DNA of 64,000 nucleotides, from contig OU015677.1 in NCBI GenBank assembly GCA_907165275.2, positions 2,294,001 through 2,358,000 on the forward strand, written 5' to 3'. The position numbers and the translations under genes were made by a program. Below, in pieces: positions 22,353 to 33,177 of this stretch (position 1 is its first letter; every line of letters starts with the position of its first letter). The notes under the pieces are model-generated. The model was given only the letters and a program-made list of their open reading frames with translations. It was not told the DNA's origin and ran no database searches. The DNA is from Zygaena filipendulae. Lineage: Eukaryota; Arthropoda; Insecta; Lepidoptera; Zygaenidae.

Positions 22353-24390
22353 ACCTAATGCCCTTTGATTTTTACGAAATACCCAGGTAGGTATCGATTT
22401 TCATAAGTGGCATGATGACTAAATTTCATTTTGTAGTCCGTTTTTCCAAGAATTGAAACTAAGTACTTAGATATTTGTCTATTTTTTTCATATTGAAGGA
22501 CTAAACATAATTTGGATTTTCATTTTCGGCATCATGCCTATTGTGGTAATCGTCCACAGCATAATAATATGCTGAGTGGTAGCCATTTTGTTAATTTCCA
22601 AACTTTTTGTAAGCCACACTTCTGTAGGTATTTGTTTTTTGGTATCAAATAAATTCTATTCTGTTCTGTTCGGTTCGGTTCGGTTCGGTTCGGTTCTGTT
22701 CTGTTCTGTTCGGTTCGGTTCTGTTCTGTTCGGTTCAGTTCGGTTCGGTTCTGTTCGGTTCGGTTCGGTTCGGTTCGGTTCGGTTCTGTTCTGTTATGTT
22801 CTGTTCGGTTCGGTTCGGTTCGGTTCGGTTCGGTTCTGTTCGGTTCGGTTCGGTTCGGTTCGGTTCGGTTCGGTTCGGTTCGGTTCGGTTCTGTTCTGTT
22901 CTGTTCTGTTCTGTTCTGTTCTGTTCTGTTCTGTTCTGTTCTGTTCTGTTCTGTTCTGTTCGGTCCGGTCCTGTTCGGTCCGGTCCTGTTCGGTTTGGTT
23001 CGGTTCGGTTCTGTTCGGTTCGGTTCGGTTCGGTTCGGTTCGGTCCTGTTCGGTTTGGCTCGGTTCGTTTCGGTTCGGTTCGATTCGGTTCTGTTCGGTT
23101 CTGTTCTGTTCTGTTCTGTTCTGTTCTGTTCTGTTCGGTCCGGTTCGGTTCGGTTCTGTTCTGTTCTGTTCTGTTCTGTTCTGTTCTGTTCTGTTCGGTC
23201 CGGTCCTGTTCGGTTTGGTTCGGTTCGGTTCGGTTTGGTTCGTTTCGGTTCGGTTCGGTCCTGTTCGGTTTGGTTCTGTTCTGTTCTGTTCTGTTCTGTT
23301 CTGTTCGGTTCGGTTCGGTTCTGTTCGGGTCGTTTCGGTTCTGTTCTGTTCTGTTAGAACAGAACAGAACAGAACCGAACCGAACCGGACCGAACAGAAC
23401 AAAACAGAACAGAACAGAACAGAACCGAACAGAACCGAATCGAACCGAACCGAAACGAACCGAGCCAAACCGAACAGGACCGAACCGAACCGAACCGAAC
23501 CGAACCGAACAGAACCGAACCGAACCAAACCGAACAGGACCGGACCGAACAGGACCGGACCGAACAGAACAGAACAGAACAGAACAGAACAGAACAGAAC
23601 AGAACAGAACAGAACCGAACAGAACCGAATCGAACCGAACCGAAACGAACCGAGCCAAACCGAACAGGACCGAACCGAACCGAACCGAACCGAACCGAAC
23701 AGAACCGAACCGAACCAAACCGAACAGGACCGGACCGAACAGGACCGGACCGGACCGAACAGAACAGAACAGAACAGAACAGAACAGAACAGAACAGAAC
23801 AGAACAGAACAGAACAGAACAGAACAGAACAGAACAGAACAGAACCGAACCGAACCGAACCGAACCGAAGCGAACCGAACCGAACCGAACCGAACCGAAC
23901 AGAACCGAACCGAACCGAACCGAACCGAACCGAACAGAACAGAACATAACAGAACAGAACCGAACCGAACCGAACCGAACCGAACAGAACCGAACCGAAC
24001 TGAACCGAACAGAACAGAACCGAACCGAACAGAACAGAACAGAACAGAACCGAACCGAACCGAACCGAACCGAACAGAACAGAATAGAATTTATTTGATA
24101 CCAAAAAACAAATACCTACAGAAGTGTGGCTTACAAAAAGTTTGGAAATTAACAAAATGGCTACCACTCAGCATATTATTATGCTGTGGACGATTACCAC
24201 AATAGGCATGATGCCGAAAATGAAAATCCAAATTATGTTTAGTCCTTCAATATGAAAAAAATAGACAAATATCTAAGTACTTAGTTTCAATTCTTGGAAA
24301 AACGGACTACAAAATGAAATTTAGTCATCATGCCACTTATGAAAATCGATACCTACCTGGGTATTTCGTAAAAATCAAAGGGCATTAGGT
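22353..24390. repeat. 2.04-kb palindrome of pentanucleotide arrays with unique flanks
   Basis: A unique flank (22353-22653) leads into TTCTG/TTCGG pentamers (22654-23353), which turn at CTGTTCTGTTAGAACAGAAC into the complementary GAACA/GAACC pentamers (23354-24090) and then the reverse complement of the unique flank (24091-24390). The unique arms look identical base for base; the repeat arms differ in length by about 8 units. All six reading frames are open across the array ([14 protein letters not shown] or [10 protein letters not shown] patterns) purely because the unit has no stop codon. It starts about 200 bases after the chitinase-like gene ends. Confidence 0.9.
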
Positions 24391-25522
24391 TCTGTTCAGT
24401 TCTGTTCTGTTCTGTTCTGTTCTGTTCTGTTCTGTTCTGTTCTGTTCTGTTCTGTTCTGTTCTGTTCTGTTCTGTTCTGTTCAGTTCTGTTCTGTTCTGT
24501 TCTGTTCTGTTCTGTTCTGTTCTGTTCTGTTCTGTTCTGTTCTGTTCTGTTCTGTTCGGTTCGGTTCGGTTCGGTTCGGTTCTGTTCTGTTCTGTTCGGT
24601 TCGGTTCTGTTCTGTTCGGTTCGGTTCGGTTCGGTTCTGTTCGGTTCGGTTCGGTTCGGTTCGGTTCTGTTCTGTTATGTTCTGTTCTGTTCGGTTCGGT
24701 TCGGTTCGGTTCGGTTCGGTTCGGTTCTGTTCGGTTCGGTTCGGTTCGCTTCGGTTCGGTTCGGTTCGGTTCGGTTCTGTTCTGTTCTGTTCTGTTCTGT
24801 TCGGTTCGGTTCGGTTCGGTTCTGTTCGTTTCGGTTCGGTTCGCTTCGGTTCGTTTCGGTTCGCTTCGGTTCGGTTCTGTTCTGTTCTGTTCTGTTCTGT
24901 TCTGTTCTGTTCTGTTCTGTCCGGTCCGGTTCGGTTCTGTTCTGTTCTGTTCTGTTCTGTTCTGTTCTGTTCTGTTCTGTTCTGTTCTGTTCTGTTCTGT
25001 TCTGTTCTGTTCTGTTCTGTTCTGTTCTGTTCTGTTCTGTTCTGTTCTGTTCTGTTCTGTTCTGTTCTGTTCTGTTCTGTTCGGTCCGGTTCGGTTCTGT
25101 TCTGTTCTGTTCTGTTCTGTTCTGTCGGTCCGGTCCTGTTCGGTTCGGTTCGGTTCGGTTCGGTTCGGTTCGGTTCGGTTTGGTTCGTTTCGGTTCGGTT
25201 CGGTCCTGTTCGGTTTGGTTCTGTTCTGGTCTGTTCTGTTCTGTTCTGTTCTGTTCTGTTCTGTTCTGTTCTGTTCTGTTCTGTTCTGTTCTGTTCTGTT
25301 CTGTTCTGTTCTGTTCTGTTCTGTTCTGTTCTGTTCTGTTCTGTTCTGTTCTGTTCTGTTCTGTTCTGTTCTGTTCTGTTCTGTTCTGTTCTGTTCTGTT
25401 CTGTTCTGTTCTGTTCTGTTCTGTTCTGTTCTGTTCTGTTCTGTTCTGTTCTGTTCTGTTCTGTTCTGTTCTGTTCTGTTCTGTTCTGTTCTGTTCTGTT
25501 CTGTTCTGTTCTATTCTATTCT
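24391..25522. repeat. Pentanucleotide array (TTCTG)n with TTCGG blocks
   Basis: Over 1.1 kb of TTCTG units interspersed with blocks of TTCGG, finishing in TTCTATTCTATTCTACC. It directly follows the palindrome. No gene lies within despite long open frames. Confidence 0.95.
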
Positions 25523-25585
25523 ACCGTACAACGTTACCTTTTATTTAGGGAAAAACTAGCGCTACCTACTATCCTTTACGTAGTA

Positions 25586-26900
25586 TTATATAAAAGCGAA
25601 TGTGAGTTTGTTTGCTTGTTATGCTTTCGTGCTGTAACGATAGAACCGATCATCATGAAATTTTGCATACACGTTTTCAGGGATACAGAGAAGGACAGGG
25701 CAGGTAAGTACTGTTATCTCGGAATTCCCGTGGGAACTCCGAAATCAACGTGGGTCGAACCGCAGGGAACAGCTAGTCAAATATTAAAGTCATAATATCT
25801 TGTAACATAATTAATTTATTTAAAAATTGACAATTACATCTCATTCATGTAATTTTTTTACCAAGTGTTTAGTGTATAAATTACATACGTATCTACATAT
25901 CTTCTTCTATACAATTATAAAAGAGTAGAATCCGCGTGTCTGTTCGTGTCCGGAACTCCTGAACGGATTGTCTTGCGGCTTTCACAGGTAGATTAAGCTT
26001 AGCTTGGAGTAACAATAGGCTTGGTTGCATTTAAATCGGATGTCGGGAAAAAAATAAAGGCGTTTCAAGCGGATGAAACCGCGGGGCGCTTAGTAAGCTG
26101 GTTAGTAAATATTTAAGTTCTGTTTGTTTGTCAAAAACCAATTCTTCCTGTCTTTCTGTCTGTCTATCTGTCTGTTTGTTCCAGCTGATTTCCGAAACAT
26201 TTGGAGTCGATTTGGACGGGTTTTTTCGATGCGACTGTATTTTTGACTATTTAGTCATAGAGTTATGATGCTTTTATGATAAAGCGTCGTTAGTCCGTAA
26301 CTAAATATTAGATAAAAACTGTTTCCCGTGGTTTTACCCGCGTTAATTTCGGATTTCCCGTTGGGATTCCGGGATAAAAAGTACCCTTTGTCCTTCTCTG
26401 TACCTCTGACAACGTGTATGCAAAATTTCGTCATGATCGGTTGAGTCGTTACGGCGTGAAAGCGTAACAGACAGACAGACAGAAAAACAGACAGACAGAG
26501 TTACTTTCGCATTTATAATATTAGTAGGGATAACATGCGTACCTACATAATTAATGCATCAGGAAAAAAGGAACCTTATCATGGTAATTGGTAGGTATGG
26601 TCTGTGGACTGCGGTAAACAGTAAGGCGTAACAAACAAACAAACACATTCGCATTTATAATATTATTCAGAATGACGAGGAAATCAATACGAATATTATA
26701 AAGAGGAAAGATTTGTATGTTTGCAACAAATAAAATGAAAAACTACAGGAGTTATTTTAAATTTCTTTCACTTACGGGAATCTCTAGTGTTCCTGAATGA
26801 ATTAGGGTACTTTATATCCGGGAATTCCCGCGGGGACTCCGATTAACGCAGGTGAAATCGTCAGGAACAGCTTGTATACGATATAAATGTTATAATTATA
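25586..26900. repeat. Cluster of lepidopteran-type interspersed repeats
   Basis: Clear copies at 25586-25777 (ends GGGAACAGCTAG), 26318-26532 (ends TTTATAATATTAGTAGGGA) and a partial at 26640-26880. 25800-26300 holds a degenerate relative (GTCCGGAACTCCTGAACGG, GATGAAACCGCGGGGCGC) and otherwise nothing recognised. Confidence 0.7.
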
Positions 26901-26984
26901 GCATTTACCTTAAATGACCTTTACCTTAAACCCATTTTTGTTTAATAACTATTATTGTATTGTCTGCGGTTTGATATTGTTCAC

Positions 26985-27090
26985 CAACCTATTTAAGTAT
27001 GTTTATAGAAATCCTAAATTCATTATCACTCTTCAGTGCCATTGGAACCAACAGCACGAGTGCGTAAAGAACAGTTCTTCCAACATTACA
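26985..27090 (+). promoter_or_regulatory. Candidate promoter and non-coding exon 1 for secreted-peptide copy 1
   Basis: TATTTAAGTATG (about 26990) could act as a TATA box, CTCTTCAGTGCC (about 27030) contains an arthropod-type TCAGT initiator, and CCAACAGCACGAGTGCGTAAAG leads to a splice donor CA/GTAAAT at 27090. The whole block is duplicated at 30666-30900, the same order upstream of the next peptide copy. Assignment to the peptide gene is inference from this shared arrangement. Confidence 0.45.
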
Positions 27091-27264
27091 GTAAATGGTT
27101 CATTTGAAATTAATTACCTTGCGCATTGTTGTCAATTTGGATTTTAATTTAAAGTGGTAGGTATGTTAAATAATGTCTTTTATCTATTGTGTTTTTAGGG
27201 TTCCGTATCTAGATACCTAAATAGCAAAAACGGAACCCTTACAATTGGGTATTCTCCAAGGTAT

Positions 27265-27600
27265 GAAAATCAAAATTCTAATTAGTCCGTCAGTTAGAAA
27301 ATAAAAAAATAATAGACACGTATTTTTTGCTTTTTCAATTTAATGAAAATGAACATAGATAAAGCGCATTAAAGTTTAAGGTGGGGGGCTCGTGACATCA
27401 ATATTCATTATAAGCGCCATACAAACCGCACCGAGTTGTGACGTCACGCAAAATTTCAATTCAATGTATCTCTGCTATTTTTTGATTACGTAAAAAAAGA
27501 AAAAATACGTGTCGTGTCGTGTCGTACGTAGATTAATAAAAAATATTGGACACGTATTTTTTTCTTTTTTTACGTAGATAATCAAAAATTTCGCGCAACC
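27265..27600. repeat. TGACGTCA-bearing MITE copy
   Basis: Begins AAAATCAAAATTCTAATTAG; one TGACGTCA remains near 27437, the other reads TGACATCA. Internal GTGTCGTGTCGTGTCGTACG is a local expansion. Confidence 0.8.
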
Positions 27601-27649
27601 TCACAACAGATTGTAAAAATGTTTCTGTAGTATTAAGTAAGTATAACAT

Positions 27650-27961
27650 TAGCTGTTCCCCGCGGTTTCACCCGCGTTAGTTGCGGAGATCCCGCGGGTA
27701 TTCCGAGATAAAAGTACACTTAATACCCTATATTTTTTCTACACCTACCCTGGACAACGTGTAGGTAGTAGGGCTTTCTTCCAGGTTAATTTCGGAGTTC
27801 CCCAGCGAATTCCGGGATAAAAAGTAGCCTAGTATGTCTTTCTCTGTACCCCTGGTAACGTATAAGTATGCAAAATTTCGTGATGATCGGTTGAGCCGTT
27901 CAGTCGTGAAAGCGTAACAAACAAACAGACTCACTTTCGAATTTATAATATTAGTAAGGAT
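27650..27961. repeat. Lepidopteran-type interspersed repeat
   Basis: Starts TTAGCTGTTCCCCGCGGTTT and ends TTATAATATTAGTAAGGATG. The GGAGTTCCC...GGAATTCCGGGATAAAA core occurs twice, suggesting one copy inserted in another. Confidence 0.8.
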
Positions 27962-28115
27962 GTCAAGGCTTACATGCATGAGGCTACAACTATGTGAGGG
28001 TAGATATTTTCTGAGTTAAACATATTTTATTATTATGTTATTTTTTATTTTTTTTATTCATATTTATATTGTATCTATAGTGTTTTTTTTTTCAGAATTT
28101 AAAATATCAAGGGAA

Positions 28116-28268
28116 ATGTCCAAGTGGTTGGCAATCGCGGTGTTTGTGATGATGGTCATCACAATGCTGACAATCGATAATGCCGACGCGGCGTTCAATC
28201 TCGTCAGCAAATGTCCTATAAATAAAATCCCAACTAGATACGGATGTTCCCTGCGACCACGTCATTGA
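28116..28268 (+). CDS. Small secreted two-cysteine peptide, copy 1
   Basis: A 50-residue product on an exon whose acceptor is TTTTTTCAG at 28095. The start ATG has a fair context (GGGAAATGT). Residues 1-25 (MSKWLAIAVFVMMVITMLTI, then DNADA) form a strong signal peptide with a likely cut after ADA. The mature part would be about 25 residues with one cysteine pair: C-P-I-N-K-I-P-T-R-Y-G-C, basic tail SLRPRH. Copies follow at 32940 (broken) and 35040. The ten-residue loop between cysteines recalls lepidopteran ENF/growth-blocking or stress-response cytokine peptides in size, but I do not recognise the sequence and no function is assigned. The non-coding exon 1 is probably near 27090. Confidence 0.65.
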   Translation: MSKWLAIAVFVMMVITMLTIDNADAAFNLVSKCPINKIPTRYGCSLRPRH

Positions 28269-28329
28269 AAAGAGAAAACAGAAAAAAAAAAACAAAAAAT
28301 TTAATTCTTTTTTAAACTCGACACCCAAT

Positions 28330-28730
28330 AGCTGCACTCTTGACGTCATAACTCATAACCACGTATAAACAGGTGCAAGGTGACGTCACGCGACATTTCG
28401 ACTCAATGTATCGCCGTTGCTTTTCGATAACGTAAAAAAAGTTAAAATACGTGTCCAATAATTGTTTATTATTCTAGATGACGGACAAAAAACTAGAGTT
28501 TGGTCAACTAGCCTCACCTATTTTCACCTTCAGTTTACATAAAAATAACGCCGATACATGAAGTTGAAATTCCGTGTGACGTCAAGCTTATAGGTATGTT
28601 TATACTTAGTTATGACGTCACGACCTCTCCCTACCAAACTTTAATGCGTTGTATCTAGTTATTTTTTTACTAAGTATCTATAATAATAACTCACGCATGC
28701 ATTAAATATAATTTTGATTTTTATACCCTG
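28330..28730. repeat. TGACGTCA MITE fragments downstream of peptide copy 1
   Basis: Contains TGACGTCA at about 28342, 28381, 28578 and 28612 with GACATTTCGACTCAATGTAT and AACTTTAATGCGTT. The same MITE follows all three peptide copies, so it was inside the ancestral duplicated unit. Confidence 0.75.
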
Positions 28731-28780
28731 TAAAAACCCTCAAATACAAAATATATAACTCGAATACGTTTATGATTTTA

Positions 28781-28980
28781 CTAGCTGTATCCCGTGGTTT
28801 CAGCCGCGGTAACTTCGGAGTTTCCATAAAATGTACCCTATGTGTTAATCTGATGTATAAGCTATATTATTGTAAAGTTTCATTTAAATCCATTCAGTAG
28901 TTTTTGCGTGAAAGAGTGACAAACATCCATCCATCCATCCATCCATACATTCTTACAAACTTTCGCATATTAGTAGGATA
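28781..28980. repeat. Lepidopteran-type interspersed repeat with (CATC)n
   Basis: Starts ACTAGCTGTATCCCGTGG; contains five CATC units near 28928 and ends GCATATTAGTAGGATAG. A sister copy lies at 60510-60697 with the same TCTGATGTATAAGCTATATT or close variant. Confidence 0.75.
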
Positions 28981-29093
28981 GTGGTCGGTCCGTTAAGTTT
29001 ACGGCTTACGCAATAAATCTCTCTAGCTGTTTACTGGCCACTGCGCCTCTTTCACTCATCAACCCTGCTACAGTAGGTAGGTACATTAATATT

Positions 29094-29464
29094 TTTTCAT
29101 TACTCATACTTGGAAAGTAGGTATGAACTCTGAAGTTGCCTGAGAAGCGGGTTGAAAGTAACACTTTTCAGCCCTAGGGAGAATCGCATTCAACTGACAG
29201 CTGGATACTGCAGAAACTCAAGTTTTTTTTTATGTCATAGGGAGCATACTTACTGGCCAGTAGCACACCTAATGGTTGATTTAATGTAAAATAAAATTCA
29301 CTCATTTTTTTCTTTAGCTAATTCCTATTTTTATTTTGACTTTCCTTGCATTCGTAATGAAAAGCACAGTGTTATCCTCGGGAGAAAGACTTATTTAGTC
29401 CCTCGATCTATTGGCTCGGGACTAAATAAGTTACTTTCACCCCTAGGATAACAATGTACTATTG
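29094..29464 (+). repeat. Interspersed element X, copy 1 (direct)
   Basis: Runs from TTTTTCATTACTCATACTTG to CCTAGGATAACAATGTACTA. Contains CAGCCCTAGGGAGAATCGC, CTTTCCTTGCATTCGTAATG and GGGACTAAATAAGT. Other copies are at 31061-31350 (inverted), 31356-31685 and 34369-34767. No coding capacity; class unknown. Confidence 0.75.
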
Positions 29465-29624
29465 TAAACACATTTCAAAGGTTCAAGTTTGTAACATCCT
29501 AGGTATGATTATAATAGTAGATAAATTATCAAAGATATTAGAAGTTTTCGAATAAAATATTATAAAAAATACTTATTATTAAAACTAGTTTTCCTATGTA
29601 CTATGATGTAAGTATAAAATATAC

Positions 29625-29745
29625 CCGCGGTTTCACCCGGGCAAAATTACACCTTTCGAGAGCTTTCGTTGCATACGCTGCGTAATATTTTAGTAGGTGT
29701 TGTCTTTGAACTGACCCGGGTAAAACCACGGAGCGCAGCTAGTTT
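29625..29745. repeat. Small repeat with CCCGCGGTTTCACCCGGG end and inverted partner
   Basis: CCGCGGTTTCACCCGGG on the left is matched by CCCGGGTAAAACCACGG on the right, giving a 120-bp foldback of the CCCGCGG type. Confidence 0.55.
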
Positions 29746-29967
29746 TTTGTTACTGGAATGAGGAAAACAAAAAGCTACTGATTGGCAAATAAACGCCTAA
29801 AAGGAACAATATATTTTATTCTGTGTGAAATATTTTAATTATTTCAAAGAAATTATTTTTAAAATGCATAGGTACATAATTAATTCAGGAAAAACGGAAC
29901 ATTAGATATCATGTTAGGTATATGGTCTATGGTACACAATGGCCACAAAAATACATACAACATACAA

Positions 29968-30620
29968 TACTAGCCGATCCCCACGGTTTCACCCGCGGTA
30001 ATTTCGGAGTACCCGCGGGAATTCCGGGATAAAAATACTCTATTTCGTTTTCCCTGACGACGTTAATAAGCAAAGTTTAATACAGTTTTACTGCCGTTAA
30101 TTTCGGAGGTCCTTCGGGAATTCCAGAATCAAAAGTACCATAAGTCCTTAAAAACGTATATGCAAAATTTCATGCTGATCCGTTGAGCCGTTGAGGCGTG
30201 AAAGCGTAACACACATACAAACAAACACAATCACATTCGCATCCTTAACTATCATAAAACGGAGTCCCCCACCGCGTCGTGTGTCTGTCTGTTTGTCTGT
30301 TCGTGATAAATTACAAAACTACTGAACTAATTTTTATGCGGTTTTCACCAACAGATAGAGTGATTCATGAGGAAGGTTTAGGTAATATTATTTGACAAGG
30401 TTTTATCATTTGTGTAAATTGGTTGAAATGTAAAGATAGGTATAACTGCCGGAAGTGTCGTAAAAAAGGACTCAACCAAACCGATCACCACGAAAATTTG
30501 CATACAATATATTGTCAGGGGTCAGGGGTACAAACAATAAGGACATAGGGTACATCCTTCCGGCATTTCCGCGGTAATTCCAATATTACCTCGGGTGAAA
30601 CCGCGGGGAACGGCTAGTTT
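29968..30620. repeat. Two lepidopteran-type repeats and a related GTCTGTTTGTCTGTTC repeat
   Basis: 29968-30245 starts TAGCCGATCCCCACGGTTTC; 30265-30440 contains ACTACTGAACTAATTTTTAT and CACCAACAGATAGAGTGATT, shared with 34180-34360; 30465-30620 ends ACCGCGGGGAACGGCTAG. Confidence 0.7.
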
Positions 30621-30759
30621 ATAATATTAGGATGATAAGCAAACATACAATAGTACCTACAGAAATAGCATTTACCTCGAATGGCCCTTGCCTAAAACCC
30701 ATTTTTGTTTGATAACTACTGTTAGGTATTTCGCCTGCGGTTTGATCTAAAACATATAC

Positions 30760-30889
30760 CTACCTATATAAGTATATATAATTGCAATAATATGTATAAA
30801 AATCCTCATTCGATTACCACTCTTCATTGCCATCGCAATTCGCAACCAACAGCACGAGTGCGTAAAGAACAATTTTTCCAATATTATAG
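30760..30889 (+). promoter_or_regulatory. Candidate promoter and non-coding exon 1 for peptide copy 2 (and possibly 3)
   Basis: CTATATAAGTATATATAATT is a better TATA candidate than in the copy at 26990. CACTCTTCATTGCC, then CCAACAGCACGAGTGCGTAA, lead to a strong donor TATAG/GTAAGT at 30889. The next peptide exon (32940) is frameshifted, while the following intact one (35040) has no exon 1 of its own in the window, so this exon could be spliced to it. That is inference. Confidence 0.45.
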
Positions 30890-31060
30890 GTAAGTACAGT
30901 AGGTAAATGGTTAATTTTTAATCAATTGCCGTACTTGTTGTCAGTTTGGATTTTACTTTTGAGTGGTGTGTTATTGTCTTTATTCTTAACTAGCTATTCA
31001 GTAGATTCGGAGATTATCGTGAACAGCCAGACATACAGACGGGCAGAATAGTACATTGTT

Positions 31061-31685
31061 ATCCTAGGGGTGAAAGTAACTCGCTACGCTCGGGCGCCAA
31101 ACCCCGTCTCGGGACTAAATAAGTCTTTCTCCCGAGGATAACACTGTGCTTTTCATTACGAATGCAAGGAAAGTCAAAATAAAAATATAGGAATTAGCTA
31201 AAGAAAAAAATGAGTGAATTTTATTTTACATAAATCAACCACTAGGTGTGCACTGGCCAGTAAGTATGCTCTCTATGACATAAAAAAAACTTGAGTTTCT
31301 GCAGTATCCAGCTGTCAGTTGAAAGCGATTCTCCCTAGGGCTGAAAAGTGTAAGTATAGGCTCGGAAAGTAGGTCTGAAGTTGCCTGAGAAGTGGGTTGA
31401 AAGTAACACTTTTCAGCCCTAGGGAGAATCGCTTTCAACTGACAGCTGGGTACGGCAGAAACTCAAGTTTTTTTTTATGTCATAGGGGGCAAACTGGCCA
31501 GTAGCACACCTAATGGTTGATTTATGTAAAATAAAATTCACTCATTTTTTTCTTTAGCTTATTTCTATTTTTATTTTGACTTTCCTTGCATTCGTAATGA
31601 AAAGCACAGTGTTATCCTCGGGAGAAAGACTTGCTTACTTACTTACTTTACTTACTTTCACCCCTAGGATAACAATGTACTATTT
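31061..31685. repeat. Inverted pair of element X copies
   Basis: 31061-31350 is an inverted copy and 31356-31685 a direct copy of the element at 29094. They meet head to head, so CTGAAAAGTG at 31341-31350 pairs with CACTTTTCAG at 31407-31416 and the complementarity extends nearly 300 bases outward. The direct copy has TTGCTTACTTACTTACTTTA in place of the usual AGTCCC segment. Confidence 0.75.
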
Positions 31686-31988
31686 TAATACAGTTGCTCA
31701 AAAAGTGGCGTATTGCAGGGACGTTTAGCGTTCGGGATGTGGGCTATTACATACTCGAGCTTTTTGTTTACCTTTCCCGAACTCGTGCGTTCTCTTTGCC
31801 AACTGTCAAATGGCGACACGACTTTGACACACTTTTTTGCATTGCGAAACCTACGTTTCGCATTACTAATACGACTAGCGCCATCTCTTGATCACAGTTG
31901 GAACTTAGTTGAGTTTGTTGTGTTTTTGATATTTTATTAAATTTCTTCATTTTTTTCGCAACTGTATTAAAAATAGTTGTTCAGTACA

Positions 31989-32100
31989 CGTGCGGAACCG
32001 TCATTGCAACTAGTTCCGACTGTCAACCCTCACCTTCGGCTGCGCCTCGGCTCGGGTAGACATTTGTCGGAACTCTTTGCAATGACAGGCTTTCCGCACT
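31989..32100. repeat. 112-bp foldback element
   Basis: CGTGCGGAACCGTCATTGCA on the left pairs imperfectly with TGCAATGACAGGCTTTCCGC on the right, around a GC-rich loop (CGGCTGCGCCTCGGCTCGGG). Confidence 0.6.
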
Positions 32101-32209
32101 TATAATGAAATATACTATTGTTACGCTTTCACGCGTTAACTACTCAACCGATCACCACGAAATTTTGTATAAACGTTGTCAGGGGTACAGAGAAGGACAT
32201 AGGGTACTT

Positions 32210-32755
32210 TATTTATTTATTTATTTATTCTTCTTGCACAAAATAGTACAAATGGCGAACTTAATGCCTTGCGGCATTCTCTGACAGTTAACCATTGGGT
32301 TGACAGAGAGATAAAAGGTGCCGGGTGTGCAACCTACGGAAAAAACGAAAAAATAAATAAAATAATAGTATTAAAAGCAAAAATTTGTTATAAACTAAGA
32401 CATAAAAAAGGACTGAATATAGAGATAATTAACATATAAATATTACACAGCATAAAATACGTACTTAAATATTTAGGTATTATATAAATATACATAAATA
32501 ATTATATATAAGTAAATATACACACACACACACATATCACACACACACCAAAAGTATATACAGAAACATTTAATAATAGGGATATCTAACTTAATACATA
32601 ATAGTTGAAAAGGTGGGAGAGTTAAGAACGACTGCAGGTTTTAAATGGCCACTTCTGGCAAGCCACCGGACTCTAGGAAATAATTTCGCACTCTTATATT
32701 TGAATATGAATTTGTTAGGGCATTTACGCAGCTCTAAGGGCAAGCTTTTCCAGAG
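32210..32755 (-). mobile_element. Truncated LINE insertion with TACTT target duplication
   Basis: TACTT occurs directly before (32205-32209) and after (32756-32760) the insert; unit B shows the uninterrupted site at 34850 (GGGTACTTCTGATCC). The 3' end, on the minus strand, is a (TAAA)n-type tail at 32210-32230, and it contains AAAATAGTACAAATGGCGAA and TTGCGGCATTCTCTGACAG, which I recall from lepidopteran LINE 3' regions. A (CA)n run lies near 32520. Confidence 0.85.
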
Positions 32756-32939
32756 TACTTCTGATCCCGGAATTCTTGTGGGAACTCCTAAATTACCGTG
32801 GGGAACAGCTAGCTTAGTATATGAATGTATTTCTGCAAGGCTATAACAGCTATGTGAGAGTACGTTCTGAGCATATTTGGTACACTGTACCTATAGCAAT
32901 GTTTTTTTTCTTTTTTCAGAATTTAAAACCTCAAGGTAA

Positions 32940-33127
32940 ATGTCCAAGTGGTTGGCAATCAGGTGGTGTTTGTGATGATGGTCATCACAATGCTGACAAT
33001 CGATAATGCCGACGCAGGTGGCCAACGTCCCGGTTCATATTGTTCTATCAATCATATCCCTACTCCATTTGGATGTGTGAAAATGAAACATCATCAATCA
33101 GTCTCACACAATCTCACCTTGGTTTAA
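32940..33127 (+). pseudogene. Small secreted peptide, copy 2, frameshifted
   Basis: Same acceptor and start as the other copies (ATG 32940), but after MSKWLAI the sequence has AGGTG where copy 3 has GTT (about 32961-32965), a net gain of two bases that leads to an early stop. Downstream, the original frame is still readable with both cysteines (C-S-I-N-H-I-P-T-P-F-G-C) and ends LTLV before TAA at 33127. AAGGTAAATG just before the start also creates a potential splice donor not present in the other copies. Confidence 0.7.
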
Positions 33128-33177
33128 ACAATGAGACTGCTTACTTGATTACTTAATTATAATGGGGATGTGGACTA

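Noticed and set aside
22654..25522. CRISPR-like direct repeats
   Set aside because: Units are 5 bp without spacers, in a eukaryotic genome.
22576..25795. Open frames of up to 469 codons (repeating [18 protein letters not shown] or [10 protein letters not shown])
   Set aside because: Pentamer repeats without stop codons are open in all six frames; no start context, splice or domain evidence. Same for 46234-47511.
32821..33006. Cysteine-containing frame with QGKCPSGWQSGGVCDD
   Set aside because: It is an alternate frame of the frameshifted peptide exon; in the intact copies this frame has stops.
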